Part shown: positions 26,421-35,220 of the stretch, in pieces
Layout of the letters: the number at the start of each line of letters is the position of its first letter
Numbering within the stretch: the stretch's first letter is position 1
Source: SAR86 cluster bacterium SAR86B
Lineage (GTDB): Bacteria > Pseudomonadota > Gammaproteobacteria > Magnimaribacterales > D2472
DNA: 64,000 nt
Direction: 5' to 3'
NCBI GenBank assembly: GCA_905181955.1
Contig: CAJJAC010000005.1
Coordinates: 1-64,000 of the forward strand
Made by a program: the position numbers and the translations under genes
The notes under the pieces: generated by a model
What the model saw: only the letters and a program-made list of their open reading frames with translations
The model's database searches: none
Told to the model about the DNA's origin: nothing

Positions 26421-27983
26421 ATGTTATTTAATACTTTAGATTTAACAATAGTCGCATTGTATTGCGTTGGGATTATTGGACTTGCTGCTTATGTCTCTAG
26501 ACAGTCTGCAGGGCATGAGAGAACTGCAGAAGATTATTTTCTAGCTGGCAGATCTCTGCCATGGTGGGCTATAGGAGCATCATTAATTGCTGCGAACATT
26601 TCAGCAGAACAAATTATTGGTATGTCAGGTCAAGGCTTTGTTGTAGGTATGGCAATAGCAACTTATGAATTAACAGCCGCCATAGCTTTAATCGTGATGG
26701 CTAAATTCTTCCTCCCACTCTTTTTAGAAAAAAAAATCTATACAATGCCTCAGTTCCTTGAGCAAAGGTTTGATAAAAGAGTTAGTTTAGTTCTTTCATT
26801 TTTCTGGTTAGCAATTTATATATTTATTAATCTAACTTCTGTTTTATGGCTTGGTTCATTAGCAATTAGCGCTTTAACGGGTATTGATTTATTTAACGGA
26901 TTAGTTCTTTTAGCCGGATTATCTTTAGCCTATTCACTTTGGGGTGGTTTAAAAGCAGTAGCTCTTACAGATATTATTCAGGTTGTTTTATTAATATTTG
27001 GTGGCCTCGCAGTTTCATATATTGCCCTTACTGAAATTGGTGAAGGAGAGCTTTTAGCTGGTCTTGTTATTTTATATAACGAAGTTCCTGAAAAATTTGA
27101 CATGATTCTCTCATCAGATAATCCTGCATATAATGATTTGCCTGGTGTCTGGGTCCTAATAGGCGGATTATGGATTGCTCATTTTGCTTATTGGGGCTTT
27201 AATCAATACATAACGCAAAGAGCACTAGGTGCTAAATCTCTTCCTGAAGCTCAGAAAGGGGTCATGTTTGCAGCTTATTTAAAATTATTAATGCCTTTAG
27301 TGATTGTTCTTCCTGGAATATGTGCAGCAGTGCTTTACCCACTTCTAGAAAAATCAGATCAAGCGTATCCGACTATGATGGGTTTATTGCCTCATGGATT
27401 ACTTGGTCTTACGTTTGCAGCTCTTATTGCAGCAATTATTTCATCTTTAGCATCAATGACAAATAGTATCAGCACCATCTTTACAATGGACGTTTATAGA
27501 AGTTTTTCAAAAACAGAAGCCTCACAAGGTAAATTAATTAATATTGGAAGAAGTGCTGCCTGTATTTCATTGGTAATAGCAGTGCTATGCGCAAAGCCTT
27601 TATTAGGAAGTTTAGAGTCTGCTTTTCAGTATATTCAAGAATTTACCGGTTTCTTTACACCAGGTATTTTGGTTATCTTTTTAGTTGCTTTATTCTGGAA
27701 GAAAGCAACAACCATGTCAGTTTTAGTTGCTGCAGGGACATCTTTATTTTTATCTGTATTTATTTGGTATGCTTTTCCAGATTACCCATTTATCCATAGA
27801 ATGGCTATTGTGTTTTTAACCTCAGGACTTGCATGTTATATGACAGCATTTATTCAAGGCTATGCAGATCAAGAGAAGGCAATTGATTTAAATGGTATTA
27901 ATTTTGCTACTTCGAAAGGTTTTAATATAAGTACTATTGTAATTGTGGCAGCTCTTGTGGTGATATACGCACTTCTTTGGTAG
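26421..27983 (+). CDS. SSS-family sodium/sugar symporter (SGLT-like)
   Basis: A 520-residue inner-membrane protein with about 14 helices. The first part carries the family opening DYFLAGRSLPWWAIGASLIAANISAEQIIGMSGQGF. ANISAEQ is the vSGLT-type sodium/sugar signature, and WGFNQYITQRALGAKSL follows at about residues 256-272. It should import a sugar, probably glucose given the neighbouring beta-glucosidase and glucokinase. GAGAGG precedes the ATG. A 12-base gap to the GH3 gene implies an operon symporter-GH3-glk. Confidence 0.92.
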   Translation: MLFNTLDLTIVALYCVGIIGLAAYVSRQSAGHERTAEDYFLAGRSLPWWAIGASLIAANISAEQIIGMSGQGFVVGMAIATYELTAAIALIVMAKFFLPLFLEKKIYTMPQFLEQRFDKRVSLVLSFFWLAIYIFINLTSVLWLGSLAISALTGIDLFNGLVLLAGLSLAYSLWGGLKAVALTDIIQVVLLIFGGLAVSYIALTEIGEGELLAGLVILYNEVPEKFDMILSSDNPAYNDLPGVWVLIGGLWIAHFAYWGFNQYITQRALGAKSLPEAQKGVMFAAYLKLLMPLVIVLPGICAAVLYPLLEKSDQAYPTMMGLLPHGLLGLTFAALIAAIISSLASMTNSISTIFTMDVYRSFSKTEASQGKLINIGRSAACISLVIAVLCAKPLLGSLESAFQYIQEFTGFFTPGILVIFLVALFWKKATTMSVLVAAGTSLFLSVFIWYAFPDYPFIHRMAIVFLTSGLACYMTAFIQGYADQEKAIDLNGINFATSKGFNISTIVIVAALVVIYALLW

Positions 27984-27995
27984 AAAAAAATTTCT

Positions 27996-30455
27996 ATGAA
28001 AAGATTTATATTTTTAGTCTTACTGTCCGCGAACCTATCTGCTGAAGTTAACTGGTCGCATAATGCTTCCTGCCCATCCCCTGATATGGCAAAAGTTGAA
28101 GCAATTTTAAATAAAATGACCTTAAGAGAGAAGGTTGGTCAAATTATAATGCCCGACATAGACGCTGTAACTCCTGAGTTAGCAAAAAAATATAAGCTTG
28201 GATCTATACTCAATGGTGGAGGCAGATATCCAAATAAAAATAAGTTCAGCTCAATCGAGGATTGGAAAAATTTAAGCAAAGCTTATTATGAAGCCTCTCC
28301 AGAAGTTGATGGACTTACTATTCCAATATTGTGGGGCACGGATGCAGTTCACGGACACAATAACGTAATAGGCGCTACTATTTTCCCACATAATATAGGA
28401 CTAGGCGCTACAAGAAACCCAGAATTAATTAAGGAGATAGGAGAAGCTGTAGCTAAAGAAGTTCTATCAACTGGAATACCCTGGACCTTCGCACCAACTA
28501 TTACCGTTCCTCAAAATGATACCTGGGGTAGAACTTATGAAGGATATTCTGAAGACCCGGAACTTGTAGCTTCTCTTGGGCAAGCTATGATTTTTGGTTT
28601 GCAAGGTGAGGGTGATGACTTCTTAGGACCCAATCATATGCTAGCCACTGCAAAGCATTTCATTGCTGATGGTGGTACGACAGATGGAATTGATCAGGGT
28701 AATGCAGTTATAAGTGAAATGGGGTTAAAAAATCTACACGGGAAACCATATTTTAAAGCTCTAGATGCATGCGTCCAAACAATAATGGCAAGCTTTAATT
28801 CATGGAATGGAAAAAAACTTCATGGCAGTAATTACCTTTTAACTAATATTTTAAAACAGCAAATGAATTTTGATGGGTTAGTGGTGGGGGACTGGAATGG
28901 TCATGGTCAAGTAAAAGGCTGCACTAATACTAGTTGCCCACAAGCTTTTAATGCCGGGGTTGATATTTTCATGGTACCTGATGAGTGGCAAGAGCTATAT
29001 AAAACTACTATCAAACAGGTAAAGAATGGCTCTATTTCGAAAGAGAGATTAAATGACGCAGTAAGAAGAATATTGCGAGTAAAAATGCAGATTGGCCTTT
29101 TGAATGGCATGAAGCCTCATGAATATAAATTCAATTTTATAGGCGATCCAGAGCATACAAAGATTGCAAGAAGAGCTGTAAGAGAATCATTGGTTCTTCT
29201 TAAAAATAATGGAAACTTATTGCCATTAGATCCTAATATGCATTATGTAATTATTGGTGAGGCAGCTCAGTCAATTAATAGCCAGATGGGTGGATGGACA
29301 ATAACCTGGCAAGCTAGAGAAAATAAAAACTCGGATTATAAAAATGTTCAAAATATATATACCGTTTTAGCTTCTTACATTATTAGTCAGGGTGGATCTG
29401 TAGAATTCTCTAAAGATGGCTCTTACAAGAAGACACCAGATACAGTAATAGCTATTTATGGAGAAGAGCCATATGCAGAAGGTGATGGCGATAGAAAAGA
29501 TCTCCAATATCAAGGAAAAGATTCTAAATATTTAAGTCTTATGGAGAAATTTAGTAAACAAGAACTTCCAATTGTCTCTATATTTCTTTCTGGCCGCCCG
29601 CTAGAAGTAAATAAACAATTAAATCTTTCAAATGCATTTGTTGCTGCCTGGCTTCCAGGAACAGCAGTAGAAGGTATAGGAGATGTAATTTTTACTAAAA
29701 AAGGTCAGATTAATTATGATTTTAAAGGCAAGCTCTCTTATTCATGGCCTAAATATGCTGATCAGAACCTTAACTTTAAAGATGCAAACTATAGTCCATT
29801 ATTCCCATATGGATATGGATTAAATTATTCTTCAATCAAAAATATAGTAAATATTGAAGAAGTTAATATTGAAAAAGAAGCTAATGAAATTATTTTATTT
29901 ATTGGTAGCGCTTATTCTCCCGGTATTGAATTTGTTCAAGAAGGCTCGAATGTAGAACAAATCCAATCCGATATTTACACAAGTAAGCTGCAAAATATTT
30001 CTTTGTATAAGTTTGATTATAAAAAACAGGATGATGCAAAAAATATTAAGTTCTTTAAATCAGAAAATTATAACGCTTGGGGAATTTTAGCTAATACATT
30101 ATTGGATATTGATTATATGAAAAACCCTCACTACGAAATAGACCTAAAAGTTAATAGATCAGGAAAATCATCTATTTACTTTGGAGCAACTTGTGCTGGG
30201 AATGGCTATGAAATATGCAGAGGAACTATAGATATTACAAAACTATTTAATAACAAGAAATTAGCAGATTGGTCTAAGATTCAACTACCTATTTCATGCC
30301 TAAAAGAGGCAGGGCTGGATTTATCCAATATGGATATTCGATCACTGCTTTTAACTAATGGTAATTGGGATATTGATATTCATTCGATAAAAGTACTTGA
30401 TAATATTCCAAGCAAGTCTATTGATTGCTCCAACCTAACAACCGGTATCCAATAA
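27996..30455 (+). CDS. GH3 family beta-glucosidase / exo-beta-glucanase, exported
   Basis: An 819-residue exported enzyme with signal peptide about 1-16 (LSA). The GH3 N-domain carries KHFIADGGTTDG and the nucleophile Asp299 in GLVVGDWNGHG. The C-domain follows, and an extra beta-sandwich of about 200 residues closes the protein as in ExoP-type marine exo-1,3/1,4-glucanases. It should release glucose from laminarin-like or cellulosic glucans in the periplasm or outside. It is coupled to glk by a TAATG overlap and lies in the LacI-controlled symporter operon. Confidence 0.93.
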   Translation: MKRFIFLVLLSANLSAEVNWSHNASCPSPDMAKVEAILNKMTLREKVGQIIMPDIDAVTPELAKKYKLGSILNGGGRYPNKNKFSSIEDWKNLSKAYYEASPEVDGLTIPILWGTDAVHGHNNVIGATIFPHNIGLGATRNPELIKEIGEAVAKEVLSTGIPWTFAPTITVPQNDTWGRTYEGYSEDPELVASLGQAMIFGLQGEGDDFLGPNHMLATAKHFIADGGTTDGIDQGNAVISEMGLKNLHGKPYFKALDACVQTIMASFNSWNGKKLHGSNYLLTNILKQQMNFDGLVVGDWNGHGQVKGCTNTSCPQAFNAGVDIFMVPDEWQELYKTTIKQVKNGSISKERLNDAVRRILRVKMQIGLLNGMKPHEYKFNFIGDPEHTKIARRAVRESLVLLKNNGNLLPLDPNMHYVIIGEAAQSINSQMGGWTITWQARENKNSDYKNVQNIYTVLASYIISQGGSVEFSKDGSYKKTPDTVIAIYGEEPYAEGDGDRKDLQYQGKDSKYLSLMEKFSKQELPIVSIFLSGRPLEVNKQLNLSNAFVAAWLPGTAVEGIGDVIFTKKGQINYDFKGKLSYSWPKYADQNLNFKDANYSPLFPYGYGLNYSSIKNIVNIEEVNIEKEANEIILFIGSAYSPGIEFVQEGSNVEQIQSDIYTSKLQNISLYKFDYKKQDDAKNIKFFKSENYNAWGILANTLLDIDYMKNPHYEIDLKVNRSGKSSIYFGATCAGNGYEICRGTIDITKLFNNKKLADWSKIQLPISCLKEAGLDLSNMDIRSLLLTNGNWDIDIHSIKVLDNIPSKSIDCSNLTTGIQ

Positions 30456-31375
30456 TGAGTGAAGTATTATTAGTCGATATAGGTGGAACCAATATGAGGT
30501 ATGCATACTCCAGGCTAGGATCTAATGACATCTTTGAATCTCAGAGGATGTCACTTGATAATTTAGATAATTTTGAAAATATTGTTAGTGATCTTGTTAA
30601 TCACACTGACTTTAATATTAAAAATGCTGTCTTTTCTATAGCTGGTCCGAAAGTATTAAATACAATTAAAATGACTAATAGATCTTTTTCAGCTAATGCT
30701 GATGCTATTAAAGGTAATTTCTTACTTGATCAATGCCATCTTTTAAATGATTGGGAATCAATAGGTTACAGCTTAACCACCACACCTGAAAATAATATTG
30801 AATATCTTAAAAAAGGTATGCCTTTTAATTCTAATAGCCTTGTACTAGGTCCTGGTACTGGTTTAGGAGCTGCTTTTAGTAACGGAAGTTTTGTCCTGCC
30901 AACAGAAGTTGGTAATACCACTAATTGGACAGCTGCCTTATTAAAGAATTTTAATATTAAAAATAATGATAATTTCTTAATCTTAGAAGATATTGTTTCT
31001 GGTAATGGAATATCAAAATTATATAAAGCTGTATCAGGAGAGAGCGTTTCTGCTGAAGAAGTTATTACAAGATTTAATAGTAATGAGAATTATGCAGAAG
31101 AAGTAATAAATGGATTTATAAAAAGTTTAGCTCATGTTCTGTCTGACTTAGCTTTGTCCTATGTTCCTGGAAATGGAATCTATTTAGCAGGTGGCTTGAG
31201 TAGAACTTTAGCAGCTCTTATTGATCATGACTCTTTCGAAGTAGAGTTCCTTGCTAACAAATCCTCTGTTCATAAAGATCTCTTAAAAAATATCAAGATT
31301 GGTGTTATTACAAGAGAGCATACCTGTTTATACGGCAATCTAAATTATTTTAATTTTGTTAATAAAAATAATTAA
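30455..31375 (+). CDS. glk: glucokinase
   Basis: A 306-residue ROK-unrelated, E. coli-type glucokinase. The phosphate motif LLVDIGGTNMRYA lies at the N-terminus, LGPGTGLGAAF near residue 130 and GNGIYLAGGLSRTL near 245. It phosphorylates imported glucose to glucose-6-phosphate for Zwf. The ATG at 30455 overlaps the GH3 stop and is preferred over an in-frame TTG ten codons upstream. Last gene of the symporter operon. Confidence 0.92.
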   Translation: MSEVLLVDIGGTNMRYAYSRLGSNDIFESQRMSLDNLDNFENIVSDLVNHTDFNIKNAVFSIAGPKVLNTIKMTNRSFSANADAIKGNFLLDQCHLLNDWESIGYSLTTTPENNIEYLKKGMPFNSNSLVLGPGTGLGAAFSNGSFVLPTEVGNTTNWTAALLKNFNIKNNDNFLILEDIVSGNGISKLYKAVSGESVSAEEVITRFNSNENYAEEVINGFIKSLAHVLSDLALSYVPGNGIYLAGGLSRTLAALIDHDSFEVEFLANKSSVHKDLLKNIKIGVITREHTCLYGNLNYFNFVNKNN

Positions 31376-31434
31376 ATTTAAATAGATATTTTCAATATTA
31401 TTTATGAGTTATTTGTGTATAATTGCCCCTAATT

Positions 31435-31629
31435 ATGGCTGATAAGAAACAAACAAAAGTATATTTAATTCCTGAGAGTGAATCGAGAGATAGTCACACG
31501 TATCACTATACAGCGATTAAAACTAGAAATTTCATCATTGAAAATAAGAAAATGAGAATGAAAAAATTCAATCCCGTGAAAAGAGTTCACGAGTGGTTTG
31601 TAGAAGCTAAATTACCGCCTCATAATTAA
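31435..31629 (+). CDS. rpmG: ribosomal protein L33, orphan and divergent
   Basis: A 64-residue protein whose C-terminal half is clearly L33: YTAIKTRN, then KMRMKKFNPVKRVHEWFVEAKL, matching the family's 'KKFDPVVRxHxxYKEAK'. It is longer than the usual 50-55 residues and lacks zinc-binding cysteines. The usual partner gene rpmB (L28) is not adjacent. TATAAT at 31418-31423 leaves a leader of only a few bases. ATG 31435 is preferred over an in-frame TTG at 31423. Confidence 0.82.
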   Translation: MADKKQTKVYLIPESESRDSHTYHYTAIKTRNFIIENKKMRMKKFNPVKRVHEWFVEAKLPPHN

Positions 31630-31630
31630 C

Positions 31631-32788
31631 CTAGTCTGAATCAATCTTCTGGTCTTCAGTCTCATCTCTGTGTTTCTTTAAGTATTTCATAAACGGAGTG
31701 CCGCCAGTACCTGTAATCGTTGAACCACCTCGACCAAATGGGTTTTTTATTTGAGACTGTTTGTTTATGTAAGTTCCAGCAAACTCTAAATGTAAAGCTC
31801 TAAAAGCTCTAATTTCTTCCAGGCACTTATTGTATTCATCTACTAAATTTTTAGACTGATTAATGAGGCTAATGGCTTGTGAAATAGACTCAACATGATC
31901 AATCATTGCTCTATGCTCAGGTGGCATATACTCTCTCATTTCATTTAAATAATGTCTTAGGCTATCCTTGGTATGATAAACGCCTAGAGCGCCATCCAGA
32001 AAGGGCATGATGCTACTTTGAGCTCCAGTTTCACCTCTAAAAAATTGTGGTTTATTTGCAAATTCACCTTCATACACCAATCCTTCCTTTAGATCTGGAT
32101 TGTCTTTAGTTCCAAAGATAAATGGCCTCACTCTGTGATAATAAATATAAGGATCACACTTTTCAGGCATCCTGGAAAATATTTTATTTACCTTCTTTAA
32201 TGATCCGGTAATAGCTTTTAGATTATGAAGGATTTCTTGTTCAGAATTTATATCTGTCATTTCCGCTAATGCATAAGCTGCTTTAATAGCCTCGGAAGCT
32301 GCATCCTCAATACAAACATGAATAGTTACAAACCAATCTTCATCAACACCACCTAGGAAATTATTTATAAGAGCAACATTATCTAATGATATTTTCTCAT
32401 CTTCATTAATTTTGAACCAATTATCAAGACAGTAACTCGCATAACTTAAAATAGGAGGCCTGCCTAATGTTTTAGCAACTTTAACCCAAGGTTCAGCAAG
32501 TACTTTTGGAAGAGTAGATTCAGGTTTGGCACCTCCCCAAACATAAGCATGGGAAATAAAACTTAGGTGAACCATAGCAAGCCTGATATTTTTAATTCTA
32601 CTTTCTATAAAAAGTTCATTTACCGATAATCCATCTCCTGCTAGAGATTGAATGGTAGATTGAACCTTTCCTGTTAAAAGTAATTTTGGTAGATTTTCAG
32701 CTATCTCCTGGAGTTTTTGCAAGGACTCGCTTGAAGTATCTGAGTATTTTTTAATAGGCGGTGTTTTAGGTAAAAAAGAATGAGTCAT
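31631..32788 (-). CDS. indoleamine 2,3-dioxygenase-family heme protein
   Basis: A 385-residue IDO-family protein. Family landmarks are TLGRPPILSYASYCLDNW (about residues 108-125), FFRGETGAQSSIMPFLDGALG (about 256-276) and the proximal-heme-histidine helix FRALHLEFAGTYI (about 335-347). IDO opens the indole ring of tryptophan to N-formylkynurenine using heme and oxygen. No kynurenine-pathway partners are adjacent, so the true substrate is open. ATG 32788 is preferred over one seven codons upstream. Convergent with rpmG, one base apart. Confidence 0.85.
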   Translation of the reverse strand: MTHSFLPKTPPIKKYSDTSSESLQKLQEIAENLPKLLLTGKVQSTIQSLAGDGLSVNELFIESRIKNIRLAMVHLSFISHAYVWGGAKPESTLPKVLAEPWVKVAKTLGRPPILSYASYCLDNWFKINEDEKISLDNVALINNFLGGVDEDWFVTIHVCIEDAASEAIKAAYALAEMTDINSEQEILHNLKAITGSLKKVNKIFSRMPEKCDPYIYYHRVRPFIFGTKDNPDLKEGLVYEGEFANKPQFFRGETGAQSSIMPFLDGALGVYHTKDSLRHYLNEMREYMPPEHRAMIDHVESISQAISLINQSKNLVDEYNKCLEEIRAFRALHLEFAGTYINKQSQIKNPFGRGGSTITGTGGTPFMKYLKKHRDETEDQKIDSD

Positions 32789-32885
32789 AATATTTATCTT
32801 TAATAACAAAAGTGATGTTAATAGTTTATAAACTAAACATATTTAATGAAATATTCAATTAATTAATCTTTTTTAATAATATGTG

Positions 32886-32916
32886 TTGACAATAAGAAAA
32901 ATGCGAGTAATATTAT
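32886..32916 (+). promoter_or_regulatory. promoter of the orphan small RNA
   Basis: A perfect TTGACA lies at 32886-32891. The -10 could be TAATAT (32908-32913, 16-base spacer) or TATTAT (32911-32916, 19-base spacer). It is followed by about 220 bases without a convincing ORF and a strong terminator. Confidence 0.6.
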
Positions 32917-32921
32917 CTTTA

Positions 32922-33140
32922 CCTGTTAAATCCGACTAAAGACCAACTGCAGACGAGAATTAGAGAGAAGCAACAGAAAGAGACCTAAGGGAGAAAGCGT
33001 TTTTAAGAGTCGACGATAAAAAAGAGCTTAAAAAACCCACCAAGGATTCAAGAGAAAGAATCCGAGGAGCTGAAGTCAATCTCACTTTAGACCCCTAAGG
33101 AACTCGAACTGAAGAACAGAGCCTGGCTCTGTTTTTTTTT
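32922..33140 (+). ncRNA. candidate structured small RNA, purine-rich, four GGA motifs
   Basis: About 215 bases between a consensus promoter and a strong terminator, with no plausible ORF. The sequence is purine-rich and more GC-rich than the surrounding spacers. Pairings that can be seen are CUAAAG (32936-32941) with CUUUAG (33085-33090), closing the molecule; hairpin GGAUUC/GAAUCC (33044-33049 and 33058-33063); and AGCUU with GAGCU around that hairpin. GGA triplets lie at 32990, 33044, 33066 and 33099, so a CsrA/Rsm-sponge-like role is one idea. It does not match what I remember of tmRNA, RNase P RNA, SRP RNA or 6S RNA. Confidence 0.6.
33115..33140 (+). terminator. terminator of the small RNA
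   Basis: Stem AACAGAGC / GCTCTGTT with a three-base loop (CTG) and a run of nine T's. It ends just before the convergent stop codon at 33143. Confidence 0.9.
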
Positions 33141-33142
33141 GC

Positions 33143-34264
33143 TTAAATTTTCTCCAAACGCAAAGATTTAGAGGATATGTCTTGCCTAAATCCTGTTTCA
33201 TCAACCCCAGTAAACCTAGATTTTATCGAATTAGGAATATCTATTTGGTCTAGTGTTATAAAACTATCTTTAACCTTTCTTCCAAATACAAGAAAGTTAA
33301 TATTATGATCATTAAATCTTTCAATATGACCAAGCATATCTTTTCTATTTAAATAGAATTTCTCATCCATTATTCTAACTAAAGTATCAGCACCAATTAT
33401 AAAAACAGAGTTAGGAAATAATTTTGCCTTTTCACTAAATCGACCATGTCTTGTCATAACCCAACTATCATTATCTGAGAATTGATCTAAGGTGCGCTTC
33501 ATTTCATGAAAGGTAAGGGGGGGCTTTTCAGCATTTTCTATACATATTTCAAATGTAACTCTCATACCGGTTCTCTTTTCTGCTAATTCTCTCATTTCTA
33601 TGTGCCCTTGGTGAAGTGGGTTAAAAGATCCAGGAAATATTAGCTCAGGTTTGTCATTATGGCTACTGACATAATTAATTCTGTTATTTATTAATTTAAT
33701 CCAAGAGGTTGAGGCTTCAACAGTTTTTATTTCTGGTATCTCAGTATGCTCAGGCTTGTTAAAATTAAGTCCGCAGGCTTCATTTATCAGCATGAATATA
33801 TATGCAGAAACTAAATTTTCTTCTTGATTTCTAGACCTTTTACCTTTTTTCAATTCGCAGCTAATTGTCTTGCTATAACTTTCAGTTTGGAGGGTTATAA
33901 AGAATTTATGTTCACCTAATTTTTTATAGGTAGTAACTAAACTTGCTGTTACTGAAATACCTAATAAGTATTTTGGATTTGTATTAGGCATTATTTTTTT
34001 AGCTTTCTGAAAAGCTCTAGCTGCCATACTCAAGCTTGTATTTAAACTGCAGTAATGGTCTGGTGTCTTATTCAGATAAGCATCCAATGACTCTTTTGCA
34101 TATGGAATATATGACTCTAGAACCGTGTTACTAGCACCAGGCACTTCTAGTAATGAAGATATAGCATTAGTTCCACCTCCGCTTGAAACTATTACTAGTT
34201 TGTAAGCGCTTTCATGAATCTTTGCGATGTCTTTTTGATCTATTTTAACTGTGTCATTTTTCAT
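33143..34264 (-). CDS. CinA-like domain fused to a nucleotidyltransferase domain
   Basis: A 373-residue two-domain protein. Residues about 15-165 look like the CinA C-terminal (nicotinamide-nucleotide amidase-like) domain: LVIVSSGGGTNAISSLLEVPGAS and SMAARAFQKAK, GISVTASL. Residues about 205-373 are an HxGH-superfamily nucleotidyltransferase: LIFPGSFNPLHQGHIEM, the ADTLVRI segment and a C-terminal DISSKSLR in place of ISSTxxR, as in NadD-like adenylyltransferases. It may act in NAD or related cofactor salvage; this is inference. ATG 34264 is preferred over a TTG three codons upstream. Confidence 0.75.
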   Translation of the reverse strand: MKNDTVKIDQKDIAKIHESAYKLVIVSSGGGTNAISSLLEVPGASNTVLESYIPYAKESLDAYLNKTPDHYCSLNTSLSMAARAFQKAKKIMPNTNPKYLLGISVTASLVTTYKKLGEHKFFITLQTESYSKTISCELKKGKRSRNQEENLVSAYIFMLINEACGLNFNKPEHTEIPEIKTVEASTSWIKLINNRINYVSSHNDKPELIFPGSFNPLHQGHIEMRELAEKRTGMRVTFEICIENAEKPPLTFHEMKRTLDQFSDNDSWVMTRHGRFSEKAKLFPNSVFIIGADTLVRIMDEKFYLNRKDMLGHIERFNDHNINFLVFGRKVKDSFITLDQIDIPNSIKSRFTGVDETGFRQDISSKSLRLEKI

Positions 34265-34362
34265 AGATAGCAAGCTTCGAAATATTTAAATTATTTTAAC
34301 CTAAAATTATTATTAGCTTGATAGAATATGTAATAAATACTTTATATAACAAAATTTTTTTT

Positions 34363-35220
34363 ATGCAGCCAACAATTAAATATATCTTCTTAAGTGTTAT
34401 TTTCTATTCTTCGTTTAGCTATAGCGATATTCAAAAAGTAACCTATGCATCATGGGACAAACCTGATGTTGAGCTTTTATATGTTTTACCTAAAAAAATT
34501 AATGCAGAAACTAAAGTTTTATTTATTATTCATGGAGCTTCAAGAAATGCTGAGACTTATATAAGTCATTGGTTGCTAGGAGCTAAAGATAAAAATGTTA
34601 TTTTAGTAGCGCCTCACTTTACCAAAGAAAATTACAAGTATTACAACACACTTAATATGGCAAAAAGTTCTGGCGTCGTCATCCCCAATAAAGAAAAATG
34701 GTTAACTAACTCTATAACTTCATTTCATACTTTTTTTAAGAGTAGATTTAATTTAAGTACAGAAACGTATTTAATGTTCGGCTTTTCTGGCGGCTCCCAA
34801 TTTGTTCATAGATATTTAATGTACGGCGAAGATACAGCGATTGAGAAAGCTGCAATTGGCAGTGCTGGATGGTATACATTTATTAATTATGAACCATTTC
34901 CATATGGCATTAAGGGTATGCCGCTTGAGCCCAATAGATTGGAGTGGTTGATGTCCAGAGAAGTACTATTTTTGCTTGGAGAAGAAGATAATGATCCAAA
35001 TAGCTCAAGTTTAAATACAAGCAAAGGGGCCATGAGGCAAGGGTCTCAAAGGGTAGCTCGAGGATGGAATTACTTTAATACCCTAATAAATATTGGAGAC
35101 CAATTTCAAACACCTTTTAGGTGGAGGTATGAATTAGTTGAGGGCGTGAAACATGATACTTTTAGGATGTCTCGAGCAGCTATGCCATTTATTCTTGAGG
35201 ACCTTGACTACAAAGACTAA
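34363..35220 (+). CDS. exported alpha/beta hydrolase
   Basis: A 285-residue protein with a signal peptide (about 1-20, ending SYS). Alpha/beta-hydrolase landmarks are the oxyanion segment FIIHGASRNAETY, nucleophile Ser in FGFSGGSQF, an acidic residue in LLGEEDNDPN and a C-terminal histidine in GVKHDTFRMS. The build is that of esterase/depolymerase-type enzymes acting in the periplasm. ATG 34363 gives a proper signal peptide; the longer reading from TTG 34318 does not. It is convergent with the photolyase gene, overlapping it by four bases at the stop codons. Confidence 0.8.
   Translation: MQPTIKYIFLSVIFYSSFSYSDIQKVTYASWDKPDVELLYVLPKKINAETKVLFIIHGASRNAETYISHWLLGAKDKNVILVAPHFTKENYKYYNTLNMAKSSGVVIPNKEKWLTNSITSFHTFFKSRFNLSTETYLMFGFSGGSQFVHRYLMYGEDTAIEKAAIGSAGWYTFINYEPFPYGIKGMPLEPNRLEWLMSREVLFLLGEEDNDPNSSSLNTSKGAMRQGSQRVARGWNYFNTLINIGDQFQTPFRWRYELVEGVKHDTFRMSRAAMPFILEDLDYKD

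Noticed and set aside
32922-33140. The small RNA as tmRNA, RNase P RNA, SRP RNA or 6S RNA
   Set aside because: It lacks the tag ORF and tRNA-like ends of tmRNA, the P4 core of RNase P, the SRP tetraloop region, and the length and bubble layout of 6S as far as I can judge by eye.
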